Part shown: positions 19,600-29,133 of the stretch, in pieces
Layout of the letters: each line of letters opens with the position of its first letter
Position numbering within the stretch: the first letter of the stretch is position 1
Assembly: GCA_028281465.1 (NCBI GenBank)
Contig: JANQJV010000159.1
Coordinates: 1 to 64,000 of the forward strand
Source: Azospirillaceae bacterium
GTDB taxonomy: Bacteria; Pseudomonadota; Alphaproteobacteria; Azospirillales; Azospirillaceae
Length of the DNA stretch: 64,000 nucleotides
Direction: 5' to 3'
The notes under the pieces: model-generated
The model's database searches: none
What the model was told of the DNA's origin: nothing
Seen by the model: only the letters and a program-made list of their open reading frames with translations
Program-made: the position numbers and the translations under genes

Positions 19600-19641
19600 G
19601 GGAAAGCCGGCGATCCGCCCGGGCGGATCGCCGGCTTTCCC
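19600..19641 (-). terminator. Perfect 42-bp palindrome between pstS and pstC
   Basis: Two 21-base arms match without a mismatch and with no loop: the left arm begins GGGAAAGCCGGCGATCC at 19600 and the right arm ends at 19641. It starts 13 bases past the pstS stop. On the minus strand it is followed by GTTTGTTTCC, which is moderately T-rich. It can form a very stable RNA hairpin that would end or attenuate transcription after pstS or protect the pstS message, letting the binding protein exceed the membrane subunits. Confidence 0.75.
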
Positions 19642-19654
19642 AACCCGAAGCGAA

Positions 19655-20689
19655 TTACATCGGGCTCAGATTGACCGCATTGGTGCGGGCCGCACCGCGC
19701 ATGTCATCCGGCAGGGGGATCAGGCCCTTGTCGGCCAGATAACCGTCCGGACCCCAGGCGCGCTCGGCGGTGTACTCGGCCAGGAATTCGCGGATGCCCG
19801 GAATGACGCCGACATGCGCGTTCTTGACATAGAAGTACAGCGACCGCGACACGCCATAGTCGCCCGACGCGATGTTGTCGAAGGTCGGTTCGACACCGGC
19901 AATCAGCGAGCCTTGCAGGGTGTCGCTGTTCTGATCAAGGAAGCTAAAGCCGAAAATTCCATAGGCATCCGGATTGGCAACCAGCTTCTGGACAATCAAG
20001 TTGTCGTTTTCACCGGCTTCAACGAACATGCCGTCTTCGCGGACGCGGGCGCAAACCTCGTCCGGATCAATACCGGCGGCTTCGGCAGCCGCTTCGGCGC
20101 CGACGTCGTCACAGCCTTCTTCCATGACCAGTTCGACGAAGGCGTCGCGGGTGCCGGAGGTCGGCGGCGGGCCGAGGACTTCGATATCCTTCGCTGGCAG
20201 GCTGGGATCAATTTCGTCCCAGGTTTCGTACGGGTTGGTTTCAAGCTCGCCGTCAATTAGCACCGTATCAGCCAGAGCGGTGAACAGCTGACCTTTGGTG
20301 TAGTCGGACAGCTCGGATTGTTTGGAATTGGCGATGACGATGCCGTCGTAGCCGACCGTGACTTCGGTGATCTCGGCCACGCCGTTGCTGGCGCACAGCT
20401 CGATCTCCGACGTCTTTATCTTACGCGACGCGTTTGTGATGTCAGGGTGCTGCGGACCAACGCCAGCACAGAACAGGCGCAGACCGCCGCCCGAACCGGT
20501 GGATTCGACGACGGGGGTCTTGAAGTCCGTGTCACGGCCGAAGTTCTCGGCAACGGCGGTGGTGAAAGGAAACACCGTCGAGGAGCCAACGATGCGGATC
20601 TGGTCGCGGGCCTGGGCATGGGCGGTGCTCGCCAGGGCAGTGCTGGTGACGACAGCCATCACGGCGATGGCAATCTTGTTGCTGATCAC
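19655..20689 (-). CDS. pstS: Periplasmic phosphate-binding protein PstS
   Basis: This 344-residue exported phosphate receptor of the Pst system has a signal peptide (SNKIAIAVMAVVTSTALASTAHA) with likely cleavage after AHA. The mature part begins QARDQIRIVGSSTVFPFT, and the phosphate-contact region VESTGSGGGLRLFC follows. The start is taken as GTG at 20689 because GGAGGG lies six bases before it; an upstream ATG seven codons earlier has no such site. A Pho box lies about 140 bases upstream. Confidence 0.94.
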   Translation of the reverse strand: MISNKIAIAVMAVVTSTALASTAHAQARDQIRIVGSSTVFPFTTAVAENFGRDTDFKTPVVESTGSGGGLRLFCAGVGPQHPDITNASRKIKTSEIELCASNGVAEITEVTVGYDGIVIANSKQSELSDYTKGQLFTALADTVLIDGELETNPYETWDEIDPSLPAKDIEVLGPPPTSGTRDAFVELVMEEGCDDVGAEAAAEAAGIDPDEVCARVREDGMFVEAGENDNLIVQKLVANPDAYGIFGFSFLDQNSDTLQGSLIAGVEPTFDNIASGDYGVSRSLYFYVKNAHVGVIPGIREFLAEYTAERAWGPDGYLADKGLIPLPDDMRGAARTNAVNLSPM

Positions 20690-20701
20690 TTGGATCCCTC
20701 C
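20687..20701 (-). promoter_or_regulatory. Strong ribosome binding site fixing the GTG start of pstS
   Basis: On the minus strand GGAGGG (20701-20696) is followed after six bases by GTG (20689-20687). The nearby upstream ATG at 20710 overlaps this site and lacks its own, so the GTG is favoured. Confidence 0.7.
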
Positions 20702-20817
20702 GGAAATCATTCAGCAGAAAAAAGGACCCGAAATGCGCGCAACGCGTGGGCCCCGACGTGGCCGAGGACGGCGCCCGCCCGCAGCCGGAGGAACGATAAA
20801 TCGTCACGCTTGCGCAA

Positions 20818-20848
20818 TTCCTACAGAACCATGACACTTGGGTGACAT
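20818..20848 (-). promoter_or_regulatory. Pho box and -10 of the pstS promoter
   Basis: The minus strand carries two 7-base direct repeats, ATGTCAC and GTGTCAT, separated by four bases (CCAA) at 20848-20831. This fits the PhoB-binding consensus of CTGTCAT-like repeats with a 4-base spacer. A TAGGAA hexamer follows after seven bases (20823-20818) and could be the -10 element. It drives pstS and the rest of the run to phoB under phosphate limitation. Confidence 0.75.
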
Positions 20849-20883
20849 TGGGCGGGTTGGATCGCCCGGCTAGAGCCCTGCCT

Positions 20884-22389
20884 TCAGGCCGCTCCGTCCG
20901 CCTGCGCCCGGACGACCGCCGGCCCGATGCCCTCGGCAACCGGCAAGTAGACGGTGAATACACTGCCGCGCCCAAGTTCGCTTTCGATGGTGAGGCGACC
21001 TCGGTGCCGATTGACAATGTGCTTGACGATGGCAAGCCCCAACCCCGTGCCACCGGCAGCACGCGACCGTGCAGGATCGACCCGGTAGAACCGTTCGGTC
21101 AGCCGCGGCAGATGCGTCCGCGCGATCCCATCACCACGGTCGGTGACCGACACCGCCACCATCTCGCCACTCGACGTTCCGCGCGGTGCCAAGCGGCCAC
21201 CCAACGGACTAATCGCACCGCCGACCGGAGCAGCATCGGCCAATGTCACCCGAACGATCACGTCGGTATGCTCGCGCGAATAGGTCAGGGCATTGGACAC
21301 CAGATTCTGCAACACCTGCGCCAGTTGATCGTCGTCGCCCAACACCGGCGGCACGGCATCTGGTGCCTCGACCCGCAGCCGGATCATTCGGTCCGTCGCC
21401 CGAAGCTCCAACGCGGCCATGGATCGGCGCACGTTCTGGACCATATCCACAGTTCCGGTCGGGGGAATGTTCTCATCCAGTTCGATACGCGACAGGGACA
21501 AGAGGTCGGCGATCAGGCGCGACATGCGCACCGCCTGGTCCTGCATGATCGACAGGAATTTGTCGCGCGCCTCGGCGTCGTCTCTCGCCGGACCCCGCAG
21601 GGTCTCGATGAAACCCAGCAACGTGGACAACGGAGTCCGGAGTTCATGGCTGGCATTGGCAACAAAATCGGCGCGCATCTGCTCAGAGCGTTTGACGGCA
21701 CTGATATCGTGCAGCGTCAACAGGGCACGCACCGCGGACTCATCCGCGGACTCGTCCGGGCCAACACCGCCGGGCCGGACAAAGGGCTTGATGCGCGCCT
21801 CATAGACGCGCTCGACCGGCACTGGGCTGGAAAACTCGACCAACCGCGATCCGCCGCCACCAAGCACCGAATCAACCGCTTCCAGGACCGACGGATTGCG
21901 CACGGTGGCGGCGAGGTCGCGTTGCGCGATCCGGTCACCAAACAACAGCCGAGCGGCATGGTTGGCGCGGGTGACTTGCCGGTCGGTAGCGATCAGGATC
22001 ACCGGATCCGGCAGGGCATCCAGAATGAGCTCATTGCTCTCCAAACGCATCGCCAGCCGATCCTGCCGTTTCAGCGCGACGCGCTGCAATTGGCCGACGG
22101 CAACGCCCAATTCCACCACGTCGTCCGGCCACGGCATGGGCACCGACCGGTTGGCCAGGTCCGGGGCCGTGATCATCTGCTGGACATGCTGCGCCAGGGC
22201 CCGCACCGCCATCCGCCAGCGCCATACCAAAACGAAGGCGCCCACCGGCGGCGCCATTCCCGCGAACAGGAAGACCGCGGGCGACCAGCTTTGGCCGACG
22301 GCAAGGGACACCAGGGCCGTGACGAGCGGCGCCAACAAAAACACAATCGCCAACACATAAATTGGCGGCCGTGCCGCATACTTGGACAT
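20884..22389 (-). CDS. phoR: Phosphate regulon sensor histidine kinase PhoR
   Basis: This 501-residue inner-membrane sensor kinase has two hydrophobic segments near the N-terminus (about residues 8-28 and 33-55), a PAS-like region, and then a HisKA domain with phospho-histidine in NASHELRTPLSTLLGF. The HATPase domain has the N box QNLVSNALTYS, and GDGIARTHLPRLTERFYRVD and GGTGLGLAIVKHIV are visible. It phosphorylates PhoB. The ATG at 22389 was preferred to a TTG four codons upstream. It lies upstream of pstS, separated by the Pho box region, so phoR is outside the Pho-box-driven unit. Confidence 0.92.
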   Translation of the reverse strand: MSKYAARPPIYVLAIVFLLAPLVTALVSLAVGQSWSPAVFLFAGMAPPVGAFVLVWRWRMAVRALAQHVQQMITAPDLANRSVPMPWPDDVVELGVAVGQLQRVALKRQDRLAMRLESNELILDALPDPVILIATDRQVTRANHAARLLFGDRIAQRDLAATVRNPSVLEAVDSVLGGGGSRLVEFSSPVPVERVYEARIKPFVRPGGVGPDESADESAVRALLTLHDISAVKRSEQMRADFVANASHELRTPLSTLLGFIETLRGPARDDAEARDKFLSIMQDQAVRMSRLIADLLSLSRIELDENIPPTGTVDMVQNVRRSMAALELRATDRMIRLRVEAPDAVPPVLGDDDQLAQVLQNLVSNALTYSREHTDVIVRVTLADAAPVGGAISPLGGRLAPRGTSSGEMVAVSVTDRGDGIARTHLPRLTERFYRVDPARSRAAGGTGLGLAIVKHIVNRHRGRLTIESELGRGSVFTVYLPVAEGIGPAVVRAQADGAA

Positions 22390-22503
22390 GACGCAGAGCA
22401 ATACCTCGTATCAAAGCCAACTGGCCAGGATTACCCAGGAAAATGCCATCAAGTGGTTTTGCTTCGCAATCCCCCTTCATAAAAGATTAATCCCATCACA
22501 CGG

Positions 22504-24774
22504 CTACCATTGTAGGGCGTCGTGCGCTGCCAGGGCTGCTGCCGTCACAAGATCAGCCACCGTGGCTCCCATAGTAACGACTTGCACCGGCCGTTCCATC
22601 CCCATCAAAAGCGGCCCAATTGCCTGGCCACCGCCCATTTTCTGCAGCAATTTGGCGCCAATGTTGGCGGCATGGAGACCAGGCATGATCAACACGTTGG
22701 CCGGGCCGGACAGGCGGCAGAAGGGATACACTCGCTTCATCAAATCATAATCAAGAGCCACATCGGCGGACATTTCACCATCGAACTCAAAATCGACAGG
22801 GCGATGCGACAAGGCTTCGACCGCACCGCGCACCTGTTCGGTTCTTGCATGCGGGCGTTGCCCGAAATTGGCGAAGGATAGCAAGGCAACCCGCGGTTCG
22901 TGCCCCATGCGTCGGGCAAATCCGACGCTTTGCACGGCAATATCCGCCAACTGATCACTATCGGGAATCTCGTTGACGAGCGTATCGGCGACGAAAACCG
23001 TCCGTCCACGCATGACCAGCACGGTCAGCCCGAACACCAGCTCCCCCGCACGCGGCCCGATGACCCGGCGAATCTCGCCGAACGCAATCGGGAACGTGCG
23101 CGTCAATCCGGTCACCATGGCATCGGCATCACCCTGCGCCACCATCAGGGCGCCGAAGATGTTGCGTTCCTGGTTCACCATGCGCTGGCAATCCCGGAAC
23201 AGGGCGCCGCGCCGCTGCAGACGCCGGTACAGGAAATCCGTGTAGCGCCGGTTGGCACTGGACAGGCGGGCATTGTGAATCTCCAGCTCGACGTCGGGAC
23301 TGGCATTGATGTCGGCGAGCTTCTCCCGCACCACCTCTTCCCGTGCGATCAGAACCGGATAACCGTAGCCGGCGGCCTGGAATGCCAGGGCGGCGCGAAT
23401 GGTGGCTTCTTCCTCACCCTCGGCGAAGACGACGCGGCGCGGATGGGCCCGCACTTTCTCAAAGATCAGCTCCAGACTGTCTGCCGTCGGGTCCAGGCGG
23501 GCGCGTAAACCGTGCCGGTAGGTCGCCATATCGATGATCGGCGCGGTCGCCACACCGGAGTCCATGGCCGCCTGCGCAACCGCCGCCGGGACACTCACGA
23601 TCAGCCGCGGATCGAACGGCACCGGAATGATGTAGTCCGGCCCATAGCTCAACCGGCGTCCGGAATAGGCGGCATCGACCTCGTCGGGTACATCTTCGCG
23701 TGCCAACTCGGCCAAGGCCTGCGCAGCGGCAATCTTCATATCATCGTTGATGGTGCGGGCCCGCACATCCAGGGCGCCACGGAAGATGTAGGGAAACCCA
23801 AGCACATTGTTGACCTGATTGGGGTAGTCGGAGCGGCCGGTGGCGACGATGGCGTCGGTGCGCACGGCGCGAACGGCCTCCGGCGTAATCTCCGGATCGG
23901 GGTTGGCCAGGGCAAAAATAATCGGCCGTGGCGCCATGGACGCAACCATGGCGCCGGTCATGGCCCCTTTTACCGACAAACCGATAAACACATCCGTCTC
24001 GGCGACCGCCTCTTCGAGCGTGCGCGCCCGGGTATCGACGGCATGCGCGGCCTTCCACTGATTCATGTGCTCGGTGCGACCTTGGTAGATGACCCCCTTG
24101 GTATCGCAGAGCACAATGCGGTCCTGCGGCAATCCCATGGCCTTAAACAACTCCGCGCAGGCAATGGCCGCCGCGCCGGCGCCGTTGATCACCATGCGCA
24201 CGTCGCGGATGGTGCGTCCGGTCAGCTCCATGGCGTTGATCAGGCCGGCCGCAGCGATAATCGCCGTACCGTGCTGATCGTCATGGAACACCGGGATGTC
24301 CAGCAATTCGCGCAGCCGCTGCTCGATGATGAAACAGTCGGGGGCCCGAATGTCCTCCAGATTGATGCCGCCGAACGTGGCACCCAAGAAGCGCACGCAG
24401 TTGACAAACTCGTCGACGTCACGCGTATCGACCTCCAAATCGATGCCGTCAACGTCCGCGAACCGCTTGAACAGAACGGCCTTACCCTCCATCACCGGTT
24501 TGGAGGCCAGCGCCCCCAGATCGCCCAGGCCGAGCACCGCGGTGCCGTTGGAGATCACGGCCACCAGATTGCCTCGAGCGGTATAGTCGTAGGCCGCCCC
24601 AGGATCGTCGTGAATGCGCAGGCAGGGCACCGCAACTCCCGGCGAATAGGCCAACGACAGATCGCGTTGCGTGGTCAGCGGCTTGGTCGGCGCGATTTCG
24701 AGCTTTCCAGGACGGCCCCCGGCATGCAGCGTTAAGGCTTCATCGTCCGTAACGCGCTTCTCCACCTCAGACAT
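22504..24774 (-). CDS. maeB: NADP-dependent malic enzyme MaeB
   Basis: This 756-residue enzyme converts malate to pyruvate and CO2 with reduction of NADP. The N-terminal malic domain (about residues 15-160) contains [13 protein letters not shown]. The NAD(P)-binding domain follows (about 165-400) with [15 protein letters not shown]. The C-terminal third (about 430-756) is a phosphotransacetylase-like domain, the usual arrangement in MaeB, where it acts in regulation by acetyl-CoA. GAGGAAAC directly before the ATG supports the start. It lies upstream of phoR with a 114-base gap and has no obvious link to the Pho genes. Confidence 0.93.
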   Translation of the reverse strand: MSEVEKRVTDDEALTLHAGGRPGKLEIAPTKPLTTQRDLSLAYSPGVAVPCLRIHDDPGAAYDYTARGNLVAVISNGTAVLGLGDLGALASKPVMEGKAVLFKRFADVDGIDLEVDTRDVDEFVNCVRFLGATFGGINLEDIRAPDCFIIEQRLRELLDIPVFHDDQHGTAIIAAAGLINAMELTGRTIRDVRMVINGAGAAAIACAELFKAMGLPQDRIVLCDTKGVIYQGRTEHMNQWKAAHAVDTRARTLEEAVAETDVFIGLSVKGAMTGAMVASMAPRPIIFALANPDPEITPEAVRAVRTDAIVATGRSDYPNQVNNVLGFPYIFRGALDVRARTINDDMKIAAAQALAELAREDVPDEVDAAYSGRRLSYGPDYIIPVPFDPRLIVSVPAAVAQAAMDSGVATAPIIDMATYRHGLRARLDPTADSLELIFEKVRAHPRRVVFAEGEEEATIRAALAFQAAGYGYPVLIAREEVVREKLADINASPDVELEIHNARLSSANRRYTDFLYRRLQRRGALFRDCQRMVNQERNIFGALMVAQGDADAMVTGLTRTFPIAFGEIRRVIGPRAGELVFGLTVLVMRGRTVFVADTLVNEIPDSDQLADIAVQSVGFARRMGHEPRVALLSFANFGQRPHARTEQVRGAVEALSHRPVDFEFDGEMSADVALDYDLMKRVYPFCRLSGPANVLIMPGLHAANIGAKLLQKMGGGQAIGPLLMGMERPVQVVTMGATVADLVTAAALAAHDALQW

Positions 24775-24975
24775 GTTTCCTCATCTTCATTGATTGTTTC
24801 ACACACGTCACAGTGTCGCGATGGAGTCTTCGTTCACCAACGCATGCGTCCGGCTGCCGTCACCTGGACCGGCGTGACGCGGGCATGGTAGCCGTGCTGG
24901 GCCATGGCGGGAAGCCTAAGACCTTACGATCTTTGCGAAAACCGCCCAACCTCCGGTCCGCCCCGGCCGGCTGCG

Positions 24976-26643
24976 TCACCGCTCCAGTGTGGGACGACCG
25001 ACGGTTTCCACCACCGACCGTGACAGGAGTGCCGCCAGGATGGCAAAAACCAACAACAGGCCAAAATACGGCGCATCACCAAAACGCGCGTATACGGTGG
25101 GCCTTACCAAGGCCTCGGGCAGATCGACGTCCATCGCACCGCTTCGCCCCAGGGGCAACCGCGCCCGGAGGCGGCCATGGGCATCGATCACACCGGAAAT
25201 GCCGGTGTTGGCAACGCGCACCAGCGGTAGCCCCTCCTCGACGGCGCGCAGGCGCACGACGGCGAAGTGCTGGTGCGGTCCGGCCGTGTGGCCGTACCAG
25301 CCGTCGTTGGTGACGTTCAACAGCCAACGCGGACGATCGCTGGCATCAAGCACGGCACCGGGAAAAATCGCCTCGTAACAGATCAGTGGACTAAAAGGCG
25401 GCATCCCGTCGACCCGCAAGGTCCGAGGTCCGGGACCGGCTGAAAACCCGGTCAGTCCGGTTGCCACGCCACCAAACGGCAACCAGTCCGGAAGCCAGGA
25501 CCGCAACGGAAAGTACTCACCGAACGGAACCAGGTGAAACTTCTCGTAGGTGGCAACGATGCGCCCATCGTCGCGAATCGCCACCAGCCCGTTCCAGAAG
25601 GAGCGCCGCCCGGTGCGATCCACGGTCAGACGCGGTGCACCGGCGATGGTCACGGCACCGGGCGGAGTCGCTTCCGCAACGCTAAGCCGACGGACCGGAT
25701 CATGGGCCGGGTAGAATGGCGTGGCCGTCTCCGCCCAAAGCACCGCCGCCGGCTGGCGATCGGGCCGAATCCGCATCAAGCTGGTGGGGTCGATGGGCCG
25801 CCCGCGTGAAAGCTCCAGATGCATGCGCAAGTTGGCATCGAGCCGGTCAGCCCGCCATTTTTCGCGCTGCACGATGTTCGGCTGCACGAGGCGCACCGTA
25901 ACACCCGGCACCACGGACGGAGGGGCATGGGTCAAGCGCCAGGTTCCGCCCGCCCAAAGCATGATGAGCGCGACCGTAGCCAGAGCCAGGGCTGGCAATG
26001 CCCGCCGGTCCCGGCAGGTCTGTCCCGCCAGCGCGGCCGGCAGCGCCGCGCACAGAGCCACCACAAGGCTCAGACCGAACACGCCGATCACCGCCGCCGG
26101 CTGCAACAAGGCCGTACTGTGGTCCAGCGCGTGACCGAACAGTTGCCAGGGGAAACCGGTGAACAGGTGACCACGCAGCCATTCCAAGCCACTCCACACG
26201 CAGGCAAACAACACGCAGCGTCCCAGGCCGCGGGCCGGCACGCTCTGAACCAACGCCGCCGCGAGACCACAGAACACGGCAAGCCCGGCCGGAAGTGCCG
26301 CGGCAGCGAACGGCATCAGCCATGCGAGCCGCTCGGCGTCGACCAAAAAAGCGAAGGCGATCCAATACAAACCACAGAAAAAGTAGCCGAAGCCGAACCA
26401 CCAACCGAGCCGAAACGCCTGTGCGCGGTTTTCGACGCCATCGAGCAACCACAAAAACGCCGGAACGACGAGCAGCAGAACGGGAGCCAAGCCCACGGGT
26501 GGCAGCGCCAGTGTCGCCACGCCGCCGAGGCCGGCGGCAACGATGGCGCGGCGCCAGCCGACAAACGCGGCCATACGCGCCGCGGCGGCCTCGAACAGCG
26601 AGGAGGCTAGCGAGATCGCCGGCGCGATCGGTGGCGCGGTCAT
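24976..26643 (-). CDS. lnt: Apolipoprotein N-acyltransferase
   Basis: This 555-residue integral membrane enzyme adds the third acyl chain to lipoproteins. The N-terminal half holds about six to eight hydrophobic helices. The nitrilase-like periplasmic domain shows the full catalytic triad: glutamate in LWAETATPF, lysine in YEKFHLVPFGEYFPL and cysteine in PLICYEAIFPG. It overlaps corC by four bases and ends the miaB-phoH-ybeY-corC-lnt run. Confidence 0.94.
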   Translation of the reverse strand: MTAPPIAPAISLASSLFEAAAARMAAFVGWRRAIVAAGLGGVATLALPPVGLAPVLLLVVPAFLWLLDGVENRAQAFRLGWWFGFGYFFCGLYWIAFAFLVDAERLAWLMPFAAAALPAGLAVFCGLAAALVQSVPARGLGRCVLFACVWSGLEWLRGHLFTGFPWQLFGHALDHSTALLQPAAVIGVFGLSLVVALCAALPAALAGQTCRDRRALPALALATVALIMLWAGGTWRLTHAPPSVVPGVTVRLVQPNIVQREKWRADRLDANLRMHLELSRGRPIDPTSLMRIRPDRQPAAVLWAETATPFYPAHDPVRRLSVAEATPPGAVTIAGAPRLTVDRTGRRSFWNGLVAIRDDGRIVATYEKFHLVPFGEYFPLRSWLPDWLPFGGVATGLTGFSAGPGPRTLRVDGMPPFSPLICYEAIFPGAVLDASDRPRWLLNVTNDGWYGHTAGPHQHFAVVRLRAVEEGLPLVRVANTGISGVIDAHGRLRARLPLGRSGAMDVDLPEALVRPTVYARFGDAPYFGLLLVFAILAALLSRSVVETVGRPTLER

Positions 26644-27554
26644 GGCGCCGCTGCCGGTGCGCCCGTGGCGGTCGGCACGCGGATGCGCAGGCGCCGGATG
26701 CGCCGCGGATCAGCTTCGAGAATCTCGAATTCGTAGCCCGATGGATGGGCGAGCAATTCACCGCGCGCCGGCACCCGACCTGCTAAGGAGAAAACCAGAC
26801 CACCCAACGTGTCGATCTCCTCGCGCTCGTCTTCAGTCAGAACCAGACCGACCGCCTCCTCGAACTCCTCCACCGTCAACCGGGCATCGGCAATCATGGT
26901 GCCATCTGGCCGGGTCACAACGCTCAAGGGTGTGTCTTCGTCGTGCTCGTCCTGAATCTCGCCGACAATCTCCTCGACCAGATCCTCGATGGTCACCAAC
27001 CCGTCGATGCCGCCGAATTCATCCACCACCAGGGCCATGTGCTGACGTGTTTGGCGCATCTGCACCAGAAGGTCGAGCACCGGCATGCTGGGCGCCACGA
27101 TCTGCGCTTCGCGCACCAGTTCTTCCAAACCGACGCGGCGGCCGTGTGCCACACAGGCCATGACATCCTTGATGTGCACGATCCCAACCACGTCATCCAA
27201 CGACTCGCGGTAGACGGGCAATCGGCTATGCCCGACTTCGACGATCTTGGCGATTAGGTCGGGCAAATCGGTCTCCACGTCGACGGCCACGATATCCGCG
27301 CGCGGCACCATGGTGTCGACCACGGTCCGGTCGCGCAGCTTGAGAATGTTGGCCAGCAGGGTGCGCTCGTTCGCGGCGACCGAATCCTCGACACCATCTT
27401 GCTCTTCGATCAGCTCCTCGATGGTGTCGCGCAAGGTGGTGTCGCCCTTACCGCGCAGACTCAGCCGCAGCCAATTGCGAAACTGCTGCGACAGCGTACT
27501 ATGGTCGTCGTCGGTTTCGTCGCGGCCGCTGCGCCCGTTCAACGTGTCGGTCAT
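26640..27554 (-). CDS. CorC/TlyC-type CBS-domain protein
   Basis: This 304-residue cytoplasmic or membrane-associated protein has two CBS domains (about residues 80-200, beginning DRTVVDTMVPRADIVAVDVE) and a C-terminal CorC_HlyC domain (about 215-295). The family is linked to magnesium/cobalt efflux, although the exact function is unsettled. It lies between ybeY and lnt with ATGA overlaps on both sides, the standard order in proteobacteria. Confidence 0.9.
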   Translation of the reverse strand: MTDTLNGRSGRDETDDDHSTLSQQFRNWLRLSLRGKGDTTLRDTIEELIEEQDGVEDSVAANERTLLANILKLRDRTVVDTMVPRADIVAVDVETDLPDLIAKIVEVGHSRLPVYRESLDDVVGIVHIKDVMACVAHGRRVGLEELVREAQIVAPSMPVLDLLVQMRQTRQHMALVVDEFGGIDGLVTIEDLVEEIVGEIQDEHDEDTPLSVVTRPDGTMIADARLTVEEFEEAVGLVLTEDEREEIDTLGGLVFSLAGRVPARGELLAHPSGYEFEILEADPRRIRRLRIRVPTATGAPAAAP

Positions 27555-28081
27555 CGTCCGTCAGGGTCACCCTTGCTTGCCGATACCCCGGTCGGTAACG
27601 GCACGTCGGCATAGGGGTCGCCCACTCCCATGGTTGCCAAGATTCGCGTTTCCAGGTCTTCCATCCGCCTGGCCTCGGCCGCGTCGTCATGGCCGTAGCC
27701 GATCAGGTGCAGCACGCCGTGCACCACCAGGTGGGCCAGGTGATCGGTTAGGCTCTTGCCCTGATCGGCCGCTTCGGCGGCCACCGTTTCCAGGGCCAGA
27801 ACCACGTCGCCCAACAAAAGCGGATGCACCGGTAATGGTGCTGTAACTCGTTGTTGAACCGGAAATGATAATACGTTGGTTGGATTGTCACGCTGTCGAT
27901 ATGACGCATTCAGCCGCTGCACGGCCGTATTGTCGGTGAGGGTAATGCCGACCACCAGCCGCCCGGTGGCCGCGTTCAAACCGCCCACCAAAGCCCGTTC
28001 GGCGGCGGTTCGAGCAATGGTTTCGGCGTCGCTTGGCCATGTCCCGGCCTGGTGGACGACCTCGAGGTCCAGGGTCATCAT
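27551..28081 (-). CDS. ybeY: Endoribonuclease YbeY
   Basis: This 176-residue metal-dependent endoribonuclease acts in 16S rRNA 3'-end maturation and ribosome quality control. The zinc-binding motif HGVLHLIGYGHD fits the family pattern H-G-x-L-H-x-x-G-Y-x-H. The start at 28081 overlaps the phoH stop as ATGA; a second in-frame ATG follows immediately. It is in the conserved phoH-ybeY-corC-lnt series. Confidence 0.92.
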   Translation of the reverse strand: MMTLDLEVVHQAGTWPSDAETIARTAAERALVGGLNAATGRLVVGITLTDNTAVQRLNASYRQRDNPTNVLSFPVQQRVTAPLPVHPLLLGDVVLALETVAAEAADQGKSLTDHLAHLVVHGVLHLIGYGHDDAAEARRMEDLETRILATMGVGDPYADVPLPTGVSASKGDPDGR

Positions 28082-29133
28082 GGTCCGGCAACGGCGCGCA
28101 GCGCTCCCTCGGGTCGTGGTTCGCCCCATCGCGCCCCGGCCACACAGCGTTCCTCGTCGCGCGCCGCATAGGCACGGACGATCCGGGCGACCAAGGGATG
28201 ACGTACCACATCTGCCGCCTCAAAACGCACCACGCTCACCCCCTGCACCCCGTCCAACACGTCCAGCGCATCAATCAAGCCGGATCGGCTAGCGTGTGGC
28301 AAATCGACCTGGGTGACATCGCCAGTCACCGCCATCCGACTGCCGTCGCCAAGCCGGGTCAAGATCATCTTCATCTGCATCGGTGTGGTGTTCTGCGCCT
28401 CATCCAGGATAACGAAGGCGTCGGACAAGGTGCGGCCGCGCATGAACGCCAAGGGGGCCACCTCGATATCGCCATTGGCGAGTCGGCGCGCCACTTGGTC
28501 GGCCGGCAGCATGTCGCCAAGCGCATCATACAGGGGCCGAAGGTAGGGATCCACTTTTTCGCGCAAATCGCCGGGCAGAAACCCCAAGCGCTCACCCGCC
28601 TCGACGGCCGGGCGTGACAGCACGATCCGCCGAATGGCCCCCTGGGTGAGCAAAGCCACTGCCTGCGCTGCGGCAAGATAGGTCTTGCCGGTCCCCGCCG
28701 GCCCGATGCCGAATACCAGGTCGTCGGTCTTGAGTGCTTCAAGGTAGCGAGCCTGGCACGGTGTCCGCGGCGTGATCGGCCGGCCGCGAGTCTTCACCGC
28801 GCCATCCGCCCGACTGATCGCCGCGGTCAGCGCCGGTGCTCCGCTCGCCGAACCGGTTTCCCCCTGCGCCATGCGCACGGCGGCATCGACCTCCGCCGAC
28901 GTGACCGGGAGGCCGGTGTCAAGCCGCCGCCATAGCGTCTGCAATGCCAGCCGGGCGATGTCGACGCGTTCCTCCGGACCGGCCACGGTCATCAAATTAC
29001 CACGTGAAATCAAGGAGATACCAAGTTGCGCTTCGATCCGCGTCAGATTGCGATCGTGTTCGCCACACAACATCGCCAACATGCCGTTGTCGTCGAAATG
29101 CAAATCAAGCCGCCGATCCCGAAGATCCGTCAA
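28078..29133 (-). CDS. phoH: PhoH-family ATPase
   Basis: The 351-residue PhoH-like protein has an N-terminal KH-like region (about residues 10-100) and a P-loop NTPase domain with Walker A GPAGTGKT and a Walker B-like VILDEAQNT. The family is proposed to work with YbeY in RNA metabolism. It starts inside the miaB stop with a 4-base overlap. Confidence 0.92.
   Translation of the reverse strand: MTDLRDRRLDLHFDDNGMLAMLCGEHDRNLTRIEAQLGISLISRGNLMTVAGPEERVDIARLALQTLWRRLDTGLPVTSAEVDAAVRMAQGETGSASGAPALTAAISRADGAVKTRGRPITPRTPCQARYLEALKTDDLVFGIGPAGTGKTYLAAAQAVALLTQGAIRRIVLSRPAVEAGERLGFLPGDLREKVDPYLRPLYDALGDMLPADQVARRLANGDIEVAPLAFMRGRTLSDAFVILDEAQNTTPMQMKMILTRLGDGSRMAVTGDVTQVDLPHASRSGLIDALDVLDGVQGVSVVRFEAADVVRHPLVARIVRAYAARDEERCVAGARWGEPRPEGALRAVAGP

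Noticed and set aside
24775-24975. Gap between maeB and lnt searched for a tRNA or small gene
   Set aside because: No cloverleaf-like arms or TTCGA loop and no plausible coding start were found.
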